A stretch of 64,000 nucleotides of DNA, taken from Volucribacter psittacicida. GTDB lineage: Bacteria > Pseudomonadota > Gammaproteobacteria > Enterobacterales > Pasteurellaceae. The notes beneath the pieces are model-generated. The model ran no database searches. It was not told the origin of the DNA and saw nothing but the letters and a program-made list of their open reading frames with translations. The DNA lies in assembly GCF_004339025.1 (NCBI RefSeq), contig NZ_SMFT01000004.1, forward strand, positions 1 through 64,000. Reading direction: 5' to 3'. Positions 40,483 to 49,984 of the stretch are shown in pieces. The translations under genes and the position numbers were made by a program. Position 1 is the stretch's first letter; each line of letters starts with the position of its first letter.

Positions 40483-41384
40483 TTTGCTACCTTCCTAAAT
40501 AATTTATGTCCTACTGCGGAGGTGAGCGAGCCAAAAATCACAATGGCAGCCCCCACATAACTTAAGGCATTTACTTGCTGATCGGTAAAATGTTCAGGAA
40601 AAAAGTAAAATAAACCATTAGCAAATAAAATCGTAAATACAGGAATTTGAGTAATTAACGCACTGACTTTAGACACTTCCCAACGATTTAATGCTTCCGC
40701 ATAACAGCCATAGGCAAGTAATGTATTAATGCAACAGAAAAACAAGTAACCCAGTTGGGCATTGTTTAATGCCTTAATTTGCCCAATCTCGGCGACTGGG
40801 GTAAAAAATAAGGTACAACCTAAGTAAATAATTAATAGGGTTTGCTGTGCTTCCAATTTATGTTGCAACAGTTTTTGGCTAATGGCATAAGTTACCCAAA
40901 GTGCAGAGGCACATATCGCAAGCAAAATACCTTGAAAATACAAATCAAAAGTTAAAAAGTTTTCTAATTTATCATTAAAAAAGATGGCTAATCCAATAAC
41001 AAGGCATAATAAACCAATTTTTTGGTAAAAAGATAAGCGTTCTTTAAATAATACAACACCAGCCAATAACATCATAAATGAAGATAATGGGCTTAGAATT
41101 TGGCTAGTCACTGGGGGAATATAACGTAAAGCTAAATGATAAAAAAAGAAATTTAATCCTAATCCTAACGTTGCGATCAATAAAAATAACAGGGTCTTCC
41201 CTTTTAATTGTCCTAAATGGGGTAATTTATTGTTTTTAATCAATAGGATAAAGATAACAAAAGTGGCAACAGCAAAACGATACCAAGCAATAGTTTGCGG
41301 ATCCATATCGGTTAATACTTGCTGTACGGCAATGGGAAAACTTGCCCACATGGTTACAGCAATCAGGGTAAAAAGAAAGCCCAT
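40479..41384 (-). CDS. EamA/DMT-family transporter, first tandem copy
   Basis: Ten-helix transporter (301 aa), paralogue of the gene immediately downstream (YAEALNRWEVSKVSALITQIPVFTILFANGL; LTSAVGHKLF at the C-terminus). Two EamA domains of about 140 residues each. It is the member lying next to rpmA and a short copy of a palindromic repeat. Substrate unknown; amino-acid or metabolite efflux is usual for the family. Confidence 0.88.
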   Translation of the reverse strand: MGFLFTLIAVTMWASFPIAVQQVLTDMDPQTIAWYRFAVATFVIFILLIKNNKLPHLGQLKGKTLLFLLIATLGLGLNFFFYHLALRYIPPVTSQILSPLSSFMMLLAGVVLFKERLSFYQKIGLLCLVIGLAIFFNDKLENFLTFDLYFQGILLAICASALWVTYAISQKLLQHKLEAQQTLLIIYLGCTLFFTPVAEIGQIKALNNAQLGYLFFCCINTLLAYGCYAEALNRWEVSKVSALITQIPVFTILFANGLFYFFPEHFTDQQVNALSYVGAAIVIFGSLTSAVGHKLFRKVAK

Positions 41385-41414
41385 TTTATGACACCATTAA
41401 AGTTAATTTTATCC

Positions 41415-41474
41415 TCGTCCCATTTTTAAATAATACTGTGTTGGTACGTCTTGTCTTATTTTAAAATGAAATGA
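41415..41474. repeat. MITE-like palindromic repeat, short copy
   Basis: A 60-bp relative of the element at 17601-17696. The left part TCGTCCCA...GTTGGTACG and right part CTTGTCT-ATTTTAAA-TGAAA-GA align. The 36 bases between (flanked in the long copy by TACGCCT and TACCGCCT) are missing. Confidence 0.6.
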
Positions 41475-41551
41475 TGATAATTATTCATTGATAAAAATAA
41501 TTTCAAAATACACCGCACTTTTATGAATAATCTCTAGCATTATGCAAATAT

Positions 41552-41583
41552 AAAAAAACCCCACATTTGATCATTGTGGGGTT
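41552..41583 (-). terminator. Intrinsic terminator after rpmA
   Basis: On the minus strand AACCCCACAATG-ATCA-AATGTGGGGTT followed by TTTTTA. Confidence 0.85.
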
Positions 41584-41602
41584 CTCAATTCGCTAATTGA
41601 AA

Positions 41603-41860
41603 TTATTCAGTAACAATACTTACATATTTACGGCTTTTTTCGCCTTTTACTTCAAATTTCACTTTACCATCAGCGGTTGCAAATAAAGTATGGTCACGTC
41701 CCATACCAACATTGTTACCAGCGTGGAATTTTGTACCACGTTGACGAACGATAATGCTACCAGCTAATACAGATTCACCACCGAAACGTTTTACACCAAG
41801 ACGTTTAGCTTCAGAATCACGACCGTTACGAGTTGAACCACCAGCTTTTTTAGTTGCCAT
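41603..41860 (-). CDS. rpmA: 50S ribosomal protein L27
   Basis: 85 aa, starting [28 protein letters not shown], the canonical L27 N-terminus, and containing [26 protein letters not shown]. The N-terminal residues reach the peptidyl transferase centre. It follows rplU by 19 bases in the standard rplU-rpmA operon. Confidence 0.98.
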
Positions 41861-41879
41861 CTACTTGATCTCCTCTGAA

Positions 41880-42191
41880 TTATGCTTGAATCCCAGTGAT
41901 TTTCACTTCTGTGAACCACTGACGATGACCTTGTTGTTTACGGCTATGTTTACGACGACGGAATTTAACGATTTTAATTTTTTCGCCACGACCGTGTGCA
42001 ACCACTTCAGCCACTACTTTGCTACCACTTACTAATGGTGCACCAATTTTAACATCTTCACCATTGACAACCATCAATACAGAATCGAATTCAACGGTTT
42101 CGCCAGTCGCTACTTCAAGTTTTTCTAAACGAACAACTTGACCTTCGCTGACACGGTGTTGTTTACCACCGCTTTGAAATACTGCGTACAT
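41880..42191 (-). CDS. rplU: 50S ribosomal protein L21
   Basis: 103 aa, starting [25 protein letters not shown], and ending with the [28 protein letters not shown] block typical of L21. First gene of rplU-rpmA; divergent from ispB as in E. coli and Haemophilus. Confidence 0.98.
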   Translation of the reverse strand: MYAVFQSGGKQHRVSEGQVVRLEKLEVATGETVEFDSVLMVVNGEDVKIGAPLVSGSKVVAEVVAHGRGEKIKIVKFRRRKHSRKQQGHRQWFTEVKITGIQA

Positions 42192-42420
42192 ATATACTCC
42201 GCTATATTTGTGCTATTTCAATGTTTATGTCATTTAGCACATCAAAAATTATATAAATAGGTGGTGGATTTTACGGAAAAATAAAACATTTAGCAAGCAG
42301 GATTTTACGATAAAATAAAAAAATTGATAAATTGTTCAGAAAATTAAGAAATTCAGGTACAATCTTGCTATTTTTCAGTTTAACGCATTTGATAAGTTTA
42401 TGATAAAACATCATTTATCT

Positions 42421-43392
42421 ATGGATTTAAACAGCATTCAGCAATTAATTCAACAAGATATGCAAGCGGTTGATCAAGCAATCCTAGCACAATTAAATTC
42501 TGATGTTGTTCTCATTAATCAACTCGGTCATTATATTATCCAAGGTGGCGGTAAGCGAATTCGTCCGCTCATTGCGGTATTAGCCGCCAATGCTCTGGGC
42601 TATCAAGGTCAACAACATATTACTTGTGCCGCTTTTATTGAATTTATTCATACCGCCACTTTACTCCATGATGATGTGGTTGATGAATCCGATATGCGTC
42701 GTGGTAACCCTACTGCCAACGCAGAATTTGGTAATGCCGCCAGCGTATTAGTGGGCGATTTTATTTATACGCGTGCTTTTCAATTAATGACGAGCCTAAA
42801 TTCACTGAAAATTTTACAAGTGATGTCTGATGCAACCAATGTTATCGCTGAAGGTGAAGTATTACAATTAATGAATTGTAACGATCCAAACACCACTGAA
42901 CAAAGCTATATGCAAGTGATTTATAGCAAAACTGCACGCTTGTTTGAAGCCGCTAGTCAATGTGCAGCCATTGTCGCCAATGGCAATGAACAGCAAGAAA
43001 AAGCCTTACAATTATACGGGCGTTATTTAGGTACGGCATTTCAACTTGTTGACGATGTATTAGATTATAGTGCCAATGCTCAAGCCCTAGGCAAAAATAT
43101 CGGCGATGATTTAGACGAAGGCAAACCGACTTTACCTTTATTACACGCAATGCAACAAGGTAATGCCGAACAAGCCGCTTTAATTCGTTCCGCCATAGAA
43201 CAAGCAGGACAACGCCATTTGCTTGATGACATCTTAGCCATTATGCAACAATATGGCTCGCTTGATTATGCTATGCAACGTGCAAGAGAAGAAGCGGAAA
43301 AAGCGGTAGCTGCCATTGAAATCTTACCTGATAGCCCTTATAAACAGGCTTTAATTTCTTTAGCTTATTTATCTATTGATAGACAATATTAA
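42421..43392 (+). CDS. ispB: Octaprenyl diphosphate synthase IspB
   Basis: Makes the C40 side chain of ubiquinone and menaquinone. The first Asp-rich motif [15 protein letters not shown] (about 78-92) and the second [31 protein letters not shown] (about 204-234) are intact. The ATG at 42421 matches the E. coli N-terminus (M-L-I at the start of the first helix); an ATG at 42400 is also in frame (330 aa). It lies with rplU in the conserved divergent arrangement. Confidence 0.95.
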   Translation: MDLNSIQQLIQQDMQAVDQAILAQLNSDVVLINQLGHYIIQGGGKRIRPLIAVLAANALGYQGQQHITCAAFIEFIHTATLLHDDVVDESDMRRGNPTANAEFGNAASVLVGDFIYTRAFQLMTSLNSLKILQVMSDATNVIAEGEVLQLMNCNDPNTTEQSYMQVIYSKTARLFEAASQCAAIVANGNEQQEKALQLYGRYLGTAFQLVDDVLDYSANAQALGKNIGDDLDEGKPTLPLLHAMQQGNAEQAALIRSAIEQAGQRHLLDDILAIMQQYGSLDYAMQRAREEAEKAVAAIEILPDSPYKQALISLAYLSIDRQY

Positions 43393-43399
43393 TCCTATT

Positions 43400-44146
43400 A
43401 TGAATATGCAACAAAATACCTCTATGCCAAAAAGTGCGGTAGATTTTCAACAAAAAAAAATCAAATCTCGCCAACAAAAAAATAACAAAGATCCCAATGC
43501 CCCTTTTGTGCGTCCAAAATTAAGCCTACCCAATGGGCATAATAAATTATTATTACATTCGTGCTGTGCCCCTTGTTCTGGTGAAGTGATGGAAGCGATT
43601 CACGCCTCAGACATTGAATTTACCATTTATTTTTACAATCCCAATATTCATCCACTCAAAGAATATCTTATTCGCAAAGAAGAAAATATTCGTTTTGCTG
43701 AAAAATGGGGAATTCCATTTATTGATGCAGATTATGATCGACAAAATTGGTTCGATCGCGCCAAAGGTATGGAAAATGAACCTGAACGTGGTATTCGTTG
43801 TACCATGTGCTTTGATATGCGTTTTGAAAAAGCCGCACAATATGCTCATGAAAACGGCTTTCCTGTTTTTACCAGTTGTTTAGGCATTTCCCGTTGGAAA
43901 GATATGAACCAAATCAATGGCTGTGGACATCGTGCCGCTGAAAAATATGATGATGTGATTTATTGGGATTATAACTGGCGTAAAGGCGGTGGCTCACAAC
44001 GAATGATTGAAATCAGTAAACGTGAACGTTTTTATCAACAAGAATATTGCGGTTGCGTTTATTCATTGCGTGATACCAATAAATGGCGAGAAGCCAATGG
44101 TCGGCAAAAAATTGAAATAGGTAAATTATATTATTCTGCGGATTAA
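43400..44146 (+). CDS. queH: Epoxyqueuosine reductase QueH
   Basis: Iron-sulfur enzyme that reduces epoxyqueuosine to queuosine in tRNA. The Cys pair in [13 protein letters not shown], the [16 protein letters not shown] block and the late CGCVYSL motif supply the cluster and metal ligands. The start at 43400 (MNMQQN) just after the ispB stop is likely; ATG 43376 would overlap ispB by 17 bases. The N-terminal 30 residues are basic and not conserved. Confidence 0.9.
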   Translation: MNMQQNTSMPKSAVDFQQKKIKSRQQKNNKDPNAPFVRPKLSLPNGHNKLLLHSCCAPCSGEVMEAIHASDIEFTIYFYNPNIHPLKEYLIRKEENIRFAEKWGIPFIDADYDRQNWFDRAKGMENEPERGIRCTMCFDMRFEKAAQYAHENGFPVFTSCLGISRWKDMNQINGCGHRAAEKYDDVIYWDYNWRKGGGSQRMIEISKRERFYQQEYCGCVYSLRDTNKWREANGRQKIEIGKLYYSAD

Positions 44147-44200
44147 ATCATTTATCTATTCAATCTGTTGACTTTTATGCTTATCAATAGAAGTCAAACA

Positions 44201-44228
44201 GAAATAGAGGGGATAATCCCCTATTTAT
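44201..44228 (+). terminator. Hairpin between queH and lipoprotein gene
   Basis: AAATAGGGG-type stem: AATAGAGGGGAT-AATCCCCTATTT. The following T-tract is weak, so termination is uncertain. Confidence 0.4.
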
Positions 44229-44256
44229 TCATTAACTCAAAAATAAAGGAATTAAC

Positions 44257-44733
44257 ATGAAACGTATTTATCAAATTTTCACTTTGATCCTCGCTGCTTT
44301 TGTGATGGTCGCTTGTTCTGATGCCAAAAAAGATATGCAAGCTGATATTAATGCAATTGAGCAAGTCACCGAACAAAGCAATAACTTACAAAAAATTGAA
44401 CAATTACAAACTCAACTTGTTTCTGGTTCATTAGATAAAGAACAATTAAAGCAAATTTTTACCGAGGTAAGCGCAGAATATAGCAAGTTAAAAGATTCTG
44501 TAGCAAGTCTAAAACTCAAAACAGAAGAAGGTAAAAACGTACAGGCTAAGTTTGATAATGCGATTACGAAATTTATTAACTTGATGAACCAAAGTGCAGA
44601 ATATGTTGTGAATCCACCAAATGAAGAACAAGCCGCTGCTTTTATGCAGTTACAACAAGATTCCACCAAAAAATTACTTGATGCAAACAATGCGTTAATT
44701 GAATTAAAAAATAAAGTGGCAGAGAAAAAATAA
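44257..44733 (+). CDS. Uncharacterised lipoprotein with coiled coil
   Basis: A 158-aa protein. The signal peptide ends in VMVAC (Cys20), a lipobox. The rest is a Lys/Gln/Glu-rich helical stretch that would form a coiled coil (residues about 30-155), ending with KLLDANNALIELKNKVAEKK. I do not recognise a named family. It has its own RBS-like AAGGAATT and is followed by a good terminator. Confidence 0.8.
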   Translation: MKRIYQIFTLILAAFVMVACSDAKKDMQADINAIEQVTEQSNNLQKIEQLQTQLVSGSLDKEQLKQIFTEVSAEYSKLKDSVASLKLKTEEGKNVQAKFDNAITKFINLMNQSAEYVVNPPNEEQAAAFMQLQQDSTKKLLDANNALIELKNKVAEKK

Positions 44734-44772
44734 TTTCTTTATCTGAAAATAAACTGATCAACGCAAATATTT

Positions 44773-44801
44773 AAAAAGGCATATGTGTATATGCCTTTTT
44801 T
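44773..44801 (+). terminator. Intrinsic terminator after the lipoprotein gene
   Basis: AAAAAGGCATAT-GTGT-ATATGCCTTTTTT; an uptake signal follows at 44816. Confidence 0.85.
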
Positions 44802-44892
44802 ATTTTGTAAAATGAAAGTGCGGTTGAGAACAAATCAAAATAGAAATATTTTCAAAATAATAGGATATCAAATATTGGCTGTCGGTAATTTA

Positions 44893-45710
44893 GTATAAAT
44901 CCTGAAACTTATTCACTACATAAATACATTTTAAACAATCTATCCACTCACAAAACGCATACAGGTAACGAATTATCCCCATCAACGCAAAATCGTTATC
45001 GTACCTCAATTATGCGAGCCTTAAATTTGGCTAAACAAGCAGGTTGGGTTGATTCAATTCCCTATGTTAAGAAAAATGATGAGCCTAAAAAACGAGTACG
45101 TTGGCTAACACATTATGAAGCCGATACATTACTCGATAATTTAAGTTTATCTTGGATGAAAGACGTCTGCTCTTTTGCCCTTATGACTGGCGCAAGAATG
45201 ACAGAAATCTTAACCCTGACTTGGGATAAAATTGATTTTATAAGAAGTATCGCTATTGTAACTAGCGATATTGCCAAATCAGGACGAGCTAGGGCATTGC
45301 CTTTAAGCCGCGAAGCAATCCATTTCTTAAGGCAAAAAGAAACGAAGAAAATATCAAATTACATTTTTCATCGGGGAAAAGGAAAATTAATTACGGATAT
45401 TGATAGGGAGGATTTTAAGCGGGCTTTGAATAAGTCCAATATAACCAATTTTCGTTTTCATGATTTAAGGCATACCTGGGCAAGTTGGCATGTTCAAAAT
45501 GGCACGCCGCTAATGGTATTAAAAGAGCTAGGCGGCTGGGAAACCTTAGAAATGGTGCAGAAATATGCCCATTTAAACGCAGGGCATTTATTGAACTACG
45601 CAAATCAAGTCAAGTTTTCGTCAAAGTCCATTTTTGACAACTCAAACATACGAGCAGAAAACGAAAATTTATTTGATCTGCCGGAAAATAAAAAAGCCGT
45701 AAGTTATTGA
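44893..45710 (+). pseudogene. 5'-truncated phage tyrosine-recombinase integrase
   Basis: The catalytic domain is present: TGARMTEILTLTWDKI (Arg box), FRFHDLRHTWASWHVQNGT (HxxR), and TLEMVQKYAHLNAGHL with the nucleophile Tyr. The frame can be followed upstream from ATG 45012 (TGNELSPSTQNRYRTSIMRALNLAKQAGW, read in pieces) to a TAA just before 44893. The N-terminal arm-binding domain and the first part of the core-binding domain are missing compared with the usual 320-330 aa. It runs toward an adjacent tRNA-Ser fragment. Likely a decayed integrase of an earlier or the present element; probably inactive. Confidence 0.8.
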
Positions 45711-45746
45711 TTTTACGAACTTTACTTACGACTTAATGAAACTTAA

Positions 45747-45806
45747 TGGCGGAGGAAGTGAGATTCGAACTCACGGAGGGCGTAAACCCTCGCCGGTTTT
45801 CAAGAC
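45747..45806 (-). other. 3' fragment of tRNA-Ser(UGA): prophage attachment-site remnant
   Basis: On the minus strand the 60 bases run from the anticodon stem-loop GTCTTGAAAACCGGC, through the variable arm and T-loop GAGTTCGAATCTC, to the acceptor strand TTCCTCCG and CCA. The 5' half (acceptor, D-arm) does not follow at 45807. A 3' tRNA piece of this type is the normal duplicate left by integration into a tRNA gene. The intact tRNA should lie at the other end of the element, outside the window. Confidence 0.85.
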
Positions 45807-46123
45807 CTACATAATATAAAAAGAAACTAAATCAAAATATAACAAATTCAATGACTTGCATTTCTATCTAGCATATCCTTATCCTATCAAAATATCAAAT
45901 ATTTACCTCTTTTTTCCTCTTTTTGGGAACATTTTGGGAATTCCTATTTTTATACTACTCAATTCAATTCGCTTCTCAGCGTATTTTAAAAAGAATATAT
46001 TGCTCTATCCTGCTCAAATAAATATGGTATTTTAAGCTTTTTGAATTCGTAATGCTGACACAATAGGAAATAAATATAATATATAACTAACTAGCAAATA
46101 GGGAGCGAGCAGCCCCCTAATAA
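45807..46123. other. Non-coding stretch next to the attachment site
   Basis: About 320 bases with no supported gene. It has two copies of TTTTGGGAA 11 bases apart (45921 and 45932), which could be integrase arm sites, and a weak GC hairpin at 46095-46120 (GGGAGC-GAGCA-GCCCCC) past the last tail-region gene. Confidence 0.5.
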
Positions 46124-46399
46124 TTACTTAATTACCTCAAAATCCGCAGGATATTGCCGTCTTAACACCTCGCTTTCATAAGCGGTTTTACAGTGGTTTG
46201 GGTCAAAAAATAGCTTATTCACAAAGCCATACCAAAACCGCCAACGCTTTTTAGGATTTTTAGCTAATATTGCTCCTCGATAGCAACGGCTAGAAAAGGT
46301 TTCATCTGCACCGCCACCTGTTAGGGCATTAATAAGTTGATCTACGGCTATCAATACGTGATAGCCCCATTTTTTAGCTTTCTTGATGGTTTTCTTCAT
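46124..46399 (-). CDS. Small phage protein downstream of tail-fibre assembly gene
   Basis: A 91-aa basic protein (from ATG 46399, preceded by GGAG ten bases upstream) with LIAVDQLINALTGGGADETFSSRCYRG and a Trp-rich KKRWRFWYGFVNKLFF block. Similar short proteins are common near the ends of tail-fibre clusters in gamma-proteobacterial prophages; their role is not known. It overlaps the 3' end of the preceding gene by 26 bases. A longer in-frame start at 46429 is possible. Confidence 0.7.
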   Translation of the reverse strand: MKKTIKKAKKWGYHVLIAVDQLINALTGGGADETFSSRCYRGAILAKNPKKRWRFWYGFVNKLFFDPNHCKTAYESEVLRRQYPADFEVIK

Positions 46400-47105
46400 A
46401 ACATTTACTCCAACCTGTTGAATAATCATAAGTTAATGGTTCGTCCGCCAATAACATTTGCTGTTTATGGCGTTCTGCGTTTAAATGGTCTGCATTTTCT
46501 GCCTGTACCATAGCAATAAAGATTTCATCTAATAAAATGCGGTTCATTTTGACCACAGTATTATCGTAAGTTTTCCAATCAATTTCGCCGAGCTTATCAA
46601 TCACACGATCTAAACCGAGATACTTGGTTTTTTCTTCTTCGCCTGTTTGAAACCATTTTCCAACACTTTCTACATACACCCCACCTAAGCCGTTTTGGTA
46701 ACGTTTTTCTTTGATACGCTCCCACATTTCAGTTTGTTGTTGGGCTTTCAGTTCGGCTTTTTTGGTTTCATCAATAATCCACTCCTCACCGTCCCAATAA
46801 CAAGGACAATCTAACGGAACAAGTGCGGTTAAATTTTCAGGAATTTTCCCTAATTGGGTAATCTCTACCTTTTCCCCTGTTTCCGTTGAATAAAATGTTT
46901 TGCCTCGATAATCATCAATCTCAAGCCAAGTATTTGTGCCTTTATCGTATTGATAAATCACGCCCTCTTTAAGCTCTGGCGGTGCAATATCTACCGCATT
47001 AAACGGTAAGAGATAGATCCCGTCTTCAAGTGGCGATTTATCTGCCACCGTTGTCCCAATAAAATAGCCGTTATTATCTAACTGGCTGACTATTTTTTCT
47101 GTCAT
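46374..47105 (-). CDS. Tail-fibre assembly/DUF4376-type protein
   Basis: 243 aa, acidic. The N-terminal part (GTTVADKSPLEDGIYLLPFNAVDIAPP...) resembles tail-fibre assembly proteins. The C-terminal part (about residues 130-235; RYQNGLGGVYVESVGKWFQTGEEEKTKYLG) resembles DUF4376. Probably helps fold or attach the collar fibre encoded directly upstream (eight-base gap). The assignment rests on pattern and position. Confidence 0.75.
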   Translation of the reverse strand: MTEKIVSQLDNNGYFIGTTVADKSPLEDGIYLLPFNAVDIAPPELKEGVIYQYDKGTNTWLEIDDYRGKTFYSTETGEKVEITQLGKIPENLTALVPLDCPCYWDGEEWIIDETKKAELKAQQQTEMWERIKEKRYQNGLGGVYVESVGKWFQTGEEEKTKYLGLDRVIDKLGEIDWKTYDNTVVKMNRILLDEIFIAMVQAENADHLNAERHKQQMLLADEPLTYDYSTGWSKCYEENHQES

Positions 47106-47113
47106 ATCCTCTC

Positions 47114-49312
47114 CTAATATTTAATGCAGTACAGTAAAGCCACGTTTCTAGGACGGGTTTCATTTCCGCCAAAATTTTCTGTGCTATATTCTTTTCCTGA
47201 ACCAGTATGTAAAGCCCCTTCCCAAGGTCCAACATTTCCTGCGGCAACACCATTTATCTTTAATTGATGTTTATGTTCTTTTATTTCATCATTTTGCCAA
47301 GAACCAAAACCTCGACTACTATCAACACCTCGGCCGTCATCAAAGCCTCTAACAAACTCACCACGCAAATCAGGCAAGTTAAACGTGGTTGAACCATTTC
47401 CTGCTCCAAAAGTCGTTCCAATAGCTTGAAATAAATCAGCATAAGTTGTTCTTGATACTGCCGCACCATTACATCTTAACCAGCCTGCAGGTGGTGTAGT
47501 CATCGCAAATGCACAAACAGCGCCTGTAAATTGTTGAGTAACCCAACTTTGATAAGCCACCGTTTCACGATTGGAATTGATTGTTGGAAATGCCACATAC
47601 TTTTGAATATTGTTTTTAGTGGTATAAGCCATATTAAATCTTGGGTCATTTTCTGAATTGGGATTAAACTCCAATCGCCAATTTCCTCCGTCAGGAATAT
47701 CAAAATACGCTCTTGCCCAAGTACTTCCTACACCTTTGAACGTCATTGTGGTTGCACTGATTGAGCCATTCACTTGTAATCGATCGGTTTTATTATCGGT
47801 AGATGTGCCTATGGTTGTGTTGCCAGTGCCGTGGATAACCACATTATTTTGATATTGGTCACTGGCATTTGATGCCATAAAATGTACTCTTGATGTTTTA
47901 TCCGATAACAAATAAGAACGGATCAACGCTTTTGTTTTCTCAGCCCCTCCTCGCAAACATTGCATATTAAAATCCGTCATATGGCGGTCAGTGGTATTGC
48001 TATCCGCCTCAATGGCTTCATTGCGCACATTCATATAAGGCACAAAACGTTCTTCATTACGCACAATTTGAATGCGGTAACTACTTTCGAGGGTTTTATT
48101 AACTTTTAAATCCCCAGTAATGGTATCTCCTGCACGGTCAACCTTACCCAATGAATCCACTCGCTTCCAGTCTTTCCAACTTCCCCCACGATAATCTCGC
48201 TGATAGCAAACGCTATTAAAGGTGGTATAACGTTGGAAATTGCCGTTGTATAGCACTTCTAAAACCCCAGCGGCAGCCTCGGGGTAATTTCTCTCAACAG
48301 AGGCTCTAGCAGAGGTCGTTTGTGAATAAATGCCATTTTGACGAAAGTCATTTAAATCATCAGTTGCTGATAATGAAGTTTGTTGTAAGGGCATTACTTC
48401 GGTTTTATTGGCTTTATTTTCGTTTAATAATTTTCCTTGACGGGCAGATAAGCCTGCGGTTTTGCTATCACTATTTAAATTATCAATTACCTCGCCAATA
48501 ATCCGCCAATTTTCAAATCCACTGGCTTGATTGGTTCGGCGAATATAGATAATTTGATTATCAAACGGCACATAAAGCTGAATACCTTGATAAGCAGAGG
48601 GCAGAACAAATAATGCCCCTGCTTTTTGTTCTGGATAGTTTAATGCCGTAAGGGCATTGCTATTACTACTTTGCGAATAAACACCGTATTTCCCTGCCCC
48701 TTTTAAATCATTTAAATTAGTTGTATTGTTCAAGGAAGAAGTGGCTGAAAAATTTTGAAAGGGAGTGCCTAATCCATCAATAAGGCGTTTTAACTCTCGC
48801 CCTTGTTTGGCAGCCAGTGCCATATTGTTGGCGTTACTTAATAAATTATCGACCAGTTGTACAATTCCAGCGATTGAGGTACTGGCTTTTTGAGTTTGTG
48901 GAACAAAAAAATCCACTCCAGACACGATACTCCATTTTCCCTCGTAAGATGAGGTATTAAAGTTAGTTTTATTTTTATCAACTAAACTAATAAATAATTT
49001 GTCATAATTATCATTAATAAGAATAGCACCTTTTGAATATCCACCAATTTCGTTCGCAAATGCAAGATTAAATTTATATATACCACCTTGATTTAAAAAA
49101 ACGGTATGAGCTGAAAGCTCATTTAAAATACCATTCATATCTTTTCCTGCCGGTGCTTTTCCGCCCATTGAAATGGGGGTCATAGTAATCTGAGGAAATC
49201 CTTCACTATAGGTAGCCGATTCCTTAGGAATTGAATCAGTTCTTTCCTTTGGTATATCATTTTTTAAACCATTGCTTGCCCAAGCTTTAGATAATAATTT
49301 TGGTTGTTCCAT
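47114..49312 (-). CDS. Phage tail-collar fibre protein
   Basis: A 732-aa receptor-binding fibre. The N-terminus (PKLLSKAWASNGLKNDIPKE) is a typical baseplate-attachment segment. Two related repeats lie at about 190-275 and 305-390 (YGVYSQ...NYPEQKAGALFVL and NGIYSQ...NYPEAAAGVLEVL). The C-terminal collar domain reads CAFAMTTPPAGWLRCNGAAVSR...FNLPDLRGEFVRGFDDGRG, ending LYCIKY. It should bind the host surface. Confidence 0.9.
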   Translation of the reverse strand: MEQPKLLSKAWASNGLKNDIPKERTDSIPKESATYSEGFPQITMTPISMGGKAPAGKDMNGILNELSAHTVFLNQGGIYKFNLAFANEIGGYSKGAILINDNYDKLFISLVDKNKTNFNTSSYEGKWSIVSGVDFFVPQTQKASTSIAGIVQLVDNLLSNANNMALAAKQGRELKRLIDGLGTPFQNFSATSSLNNTTNLNDLKGAGKYGVYSQSSNSNALTALNYPEQKAGALFVLPSAYQGIQLYVPFDNQIIYIRRTNQASGFENWRIIGEVIDNLNSDSKTAGLSARQGKLLNENKANKTEVMPLQQTSLSATDDLNDFRQNGIYSQTTSARASVERNYPEAAAGVLEVLYNGNFQRYTTFNSVCYQRDYRGGSWKDWKRVDSLGKVDRAGDTITGDLKVNKTLESSYRIQIVRNEERFVPYMNVRNEAIEADSNTTDRHMTDFNMQCLRGGAEKTKALIRSYLLSDKTSRVHFMASNASDQYQNNVVIHGTGNTTIGTSTDNKTDRLQVNGSISATTMTFKGVGSTWARAYFDIPDGGNWRLEFNPNSENDPRFNMAYTTKNNIQKYVAFPTINSNRETVAYQSWVTQQFTGAVCAFAMTTPPAGWLRCNGAAVSRTTYADLFQAIGTTFGAGNGSTTFNLPDLRGEFVRGFDDGRGVDSSRGFGSWQNDEIKEHKHQLKINGVAAGNVGPWEGALHTGSGKEYSTENFGGNETRPRNVALLYCIKY

Positions 49313-49325
49313 TTTATTTCTCCAA

Positions 49326-49350
49326 TAAAAAAGCCTGCAAAATGCAGGCT
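49326..49350 (-). terminator. Hairpin upstream of the fibre gene
   Basis: On the minus strand AGCCTGCA-TTT-TGCAGGCT followed by TTTTTT; it lies between the DUF2612 gene and the fibre gene. Confidence 0.75.
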
Positions 49351-49366
49351 AAATAAGTTATTTAGG

Positions 49367-49984
49367 TTATCTATCACCAATATAAAACGCACCATCTCCG
49401 AAAGGGGCCATATTGGCTTCTATAAAACCAAATGTTTTCTTAATATCTGGTTCATAAAAATCAATTAAAACTCCTGTGGGTCTAGGCAATAAATCAGTGC
49501 TAATCAATACTGCCTTTTCTGCCGCTGAAAGGTTAAACTCAAATATATATCTCGCAGACATTGTTCCACTCTTAATAAAATAAGCTCTCCCTCTTTTCTC
49601 AAATAACGCAAGTAATAATCCGTTAATATTATAAGCTGTAGCATAAATAATATTACTCATTGCCTTCATTAATATCATTTTTCTAAACATAGCATCATTC
49701 ATAAAATGACGTTCTCCAGCGGAATATTGTTTTAAATCATCACTTGCTAATGTTGAACCAATAAATTGATTTCTATTATTAATAACAATTTCTCTTGATA
49801 TTCCTACCACTTTTCCCCAAAAATCCAGTCCAAATCCTTCGGCTGTATCGATATTCCAAACCATATCATAAAAATGTTGAATTTCTTCTGACGGATCGAT
49901 ATATTGATTAAAATTAGATATTAATGTACATAATACAGGGCTATTGGCATATTGACTGATTAACGTTTTTTCCACATCTATCAT
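49367..49984 (-). CDS. Phage tail protein, DUF2612 (baseplate)
   Basis: 205 aa. The block EEIQHFYDMVWNIDTAEGFGLDFWGKVVGISREI is typical of DUF2612 baseplate proteins, which follow the baseplate J gene in many contractile phages. Start overlaps the stop of the J-like gene by four bases. Probably links wedges to the fibre. Confidence 0.85.
   Translation of the reverse strand: MIDVEKTLISQYANSPVLCTLISNFNQYIDPSEEIQHFYDMVWNIDTAEGFGLDFWGKVVGISREIVINNRNQFIGSTLASDDLKQYSAGERHFMNDAMFRKMILMKAMSNIIYATAYNINGLLLALFEKRGRAYFIKSGTMSARYIFEFNLSAAEKAVLISTDLLPRPTGVLIDFYEPDIKKTFGFIEANMAPFGDGAFYIGDR

Noticed and set aside
41754-42035. 93-codon frame antisense to rpmA/rplU
   Set aside because: Shadow of conserved ribosomal protein genes.
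45747-45806. Functional tRNA-Ser
   Set aside because: The acceptor 5' strand and D-arm are absent; only the 3' 60 bases are present.
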